Below, one piece after another: positions 12,990 to 14,237 of a stretch of DNA of 14,237 nt. Below the pieces are notes generated by a model. The model was not told the DNA's origin, did not search any database, and was given only the letters and a program-made list of their open reading frames with translations. Each line of letters starts with the position of its first letter. Within the stretch, counting starts at the first letter, position 1. Both the position numbers and the translations under genes were made by a program. Source of the DNA: Methanobacteriota archaeon (lineage in GTDB: Archaea > Thermoplasmatota > Thermoplasmata > RBG-16-68-12); the NCBI GenBank assembly GCA_005878635.1, contig VBLS01000168.1, forward strand, positions 1 through 14,237, written 5' to 3'.

Positions 12990-14237
12990 ATGGCCCAGAC
13001 GACCCGCCCGGAGGTCCCGAGGCCGAGCGGCGCCCCCCCGTTCGCCGTCCTCGTGATCGACGGAAACGAGGAACACCAGATCCTCAGCGTCGCCGCCCTC
13101 ACGCGGCGCGGCGGCCTCGTCCGCACGGCCGCCTCGGGGAGGCAGGCCCTGCAACTGGCGATGGGGCAGCACTTCGACGTCCTCGTCATCGGCAGCAAGC
13201 TCCGCGATTCGACGGGAGTCGAGGTCCTTCAACTCCTCGCGGAGCGATTCCCTGCGATCCCCAAGATCTTCGTCGTCCCGCCCGATGGGGAAGAAGCCGC
13301 CCTTCAGGCCTTGAAGTCGGGGGCGACGTCCTATATCGTCAAGACGCCGCGGTACACCGAGCTCCTGCCGGCCATCGTCCTGGAGATCGTCGCCGAGTCG
13401 AAGGCCCGGAAGCAGCTCGCGCAATCGGAACAGACCCAGGCGAAGGCGGTGACGGAGAAGCGGTCCGCCGAGGAGCGATTGTCGCAGAGCGAGAACCGGC
13501 TTCGGCTGATCCTCCAGCAAGCCCCGGTCCTGCTGTGGAGCACGGACGGGGACCTCCACGTGACGTCGGCCATGGGCGGCGGGTTCCGGACCCTCGATAC
13601 GTCGCGGAGCCAAGAGCGGGGCCTCACCCTCTTCGACTACTTCAGCGTCCGCGACGAGGACGTGGAGCCGATCGCCTCCCACCGTCGGGCCCTCGGCGGG
13701 GAGCGGGTCGCGACGCAGATCGAGTGGCAGGGACGGACCTACGACGTGCACATCGAACCCCTCCGATCATCGGAAGGGGCGATCATCGGGACCCTCGGCG
13801 TCGCGTTCGATGTCTCCGAACGCACGCGGACCGAGGAGACCTTGCGGCGAAGCGAGGAGCGCTTCCAGCTGCTCGGACGGGCGACGAGCGACGTCGTCTG
13901 GGACTGGGACCTCCAGACGGATGGGCTCTGGGCCAACGAGAACTTCTCCAAAGTCTTCGGCTACCCCGCCGAGGAGATCGAGCCCACCGGCGCCTGGTGG
14001 ACGGACCACCTGCATCCCGAAGACCGCGAACGGGTCGTCACGAGCATCGACGAGGTCGTGCGGGGTGGCGGTTCCGTGTGGACCTCGGAATACCGGTTCC
14101 GCCGCCGGGACGGGACGCACGCGACGGTCGTGGACCGGGGCTACGTGCTCCACGATTCCGCCGGCCATCCGATCCGTGTCATCGGCTCCGCGATGGACGT
14201 GACGAAACGGCGCAAGACGGTGGCCATCCAGTCCGCG
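12990..14237 (+). CDS. Sensor protein: degenerate receiver domain plus two PAS domains (probable histidine kinase), 3' end beyond window
   Basis: 416 residues are visible, open to the right edge. Residues 18-135 form a CheY-like receiver: strand FAVLVIDGNEE with one acidic residue (D24), strand FDVLVIGSKL and the conserved lysine K118 in SYIVKTP. The phosphoacceptor Asp expected in the second strand is Gly68, so this is a pseudo-receiver. A coiled-coil linker (about 136-172, ARKQLAQSEQTQAKAVTEKR) leads to a first PAS domain (about 173-278, ending GVAFDVSERTR). A second, PAC-containing PAS domain (about 287-408) has WANENFSKVFGYPAEEI, HPEDRERVV and GSAMDVTKRR. The missing C-terminus most likely holds a histidine kinase module, which the window cannot show. 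There is no membrane segment or signal peptide, so it is a cytosolic sensor. It lies 158 bp after the KaiC-like ATPase on the same strand, with its own TATA box. Confidence 0.88.
   Translation, partial: MAQTTRPEVPRPSGAPPFAVLVIDGNEEHQILSVAALTRRGGLVRTAASGRQALQLAMGQHFDVLVIGSKLRDSTGVEVLQLLAERFPAIPKIFVVPPDGEEAALQALKSGATSYIVKTPRYTELLPAIVLEIVAESKARKQLAQSEQTQAKAVTEKRSAEERLSQSENRLRLILQQAPVLLWSTDGDLHVTSAMGGGFRTLDTSRSQERGLTLFDYFSVRDEDVEPIASHRRALGGERVATQIEWQGRTYDVHIEPLRSSEGAIIGTLGVAFDVSERTRTEETLRRSEERFQLLGRATSDVVWDWDLQTDGLWANENFSKVFGYPAEEIEPTGAWWTDHLHPEDRERVVTSIDEVVRGGGSVWTSEYRFRRRDGTHATVVDRGYVLHDSAGHPIRVIGSAMDVTKRRKTVAIQSA

Overview
The window is GC-rich, with strong G/C at third codon positions, and clearly archaeal. 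It encodes aIF2 gamma, ribosomal protein S6e, Pelota, Pth2, a UPF0215/DUF99 protein and a KaiC/RAD55-like ATPase. Start regions often show TATA-like boxes about 26-38 nt upstream, as expected for archaeal promoters. The hydrolase at 9508-10407 closely resembles tricorn-interacting factor F1 of Thermoplasma, and the small protein at 3882-4241 looks like a Thermoplasmata-type family. An uncultured high-GC member of the Thermoplasmata is the best guess; this is inference from gene content.

Layout. 1-1748 (minus): N-terminal 582 residues of a secreted, multi-domain beta-sandwich surface protein running off the left edge. It is divergent from an ArsB/NhaD/SLC13-type permease (1913-3175), which is followed by protein-L-isoaspartate methyltransferase (3215-3880). 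3882-4241 (minus) is a conserved small archaeal protein, and 4442-4600 an unrecognised 52-aa ORF. 4685-4756 (minus) is tRNA-Ala(CGC). 4923-7834 is a translation cluster: cysteinyl-tRNA synthetase, S6e and aIF2 gamma, the last two overlapping by ATGA.

7874-8296 is the least ordinary stretch. A small minus-strand gene with a possible Cas2/ferredoxin-like fold is bracketed by three copies of a 20-bp palindrome, consensus TTTCGTG-N6-CACGAAA. After it come Pelota (8425-9459) and an F1-type prolyl aminopeptidase (9508-10407).

10443-12005 is a tight minus-strand operon: DUF1616-like membrane/coiled-coil protein, then Pth2, then DUF99. Divergent from it is a single-domain KaiC-like ATPase (12106-12831). 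Last is a sensor protein (12990 to the right edge) with a degenerate receiver domain and two PAS domains, behind a promoter region that carries a 13-bp tandem repeat.

Taken together, much of the window is translation and its quality control: aminoacylation, initiation, ribosome rescue by Pelota, and peptidyl-tRNA recycling by Pth2. Protein repair and turnover (PCMT, F1) and signalling and surface functions flank it. All coordinates, translations and motif positions were read by eye; no database search was run.
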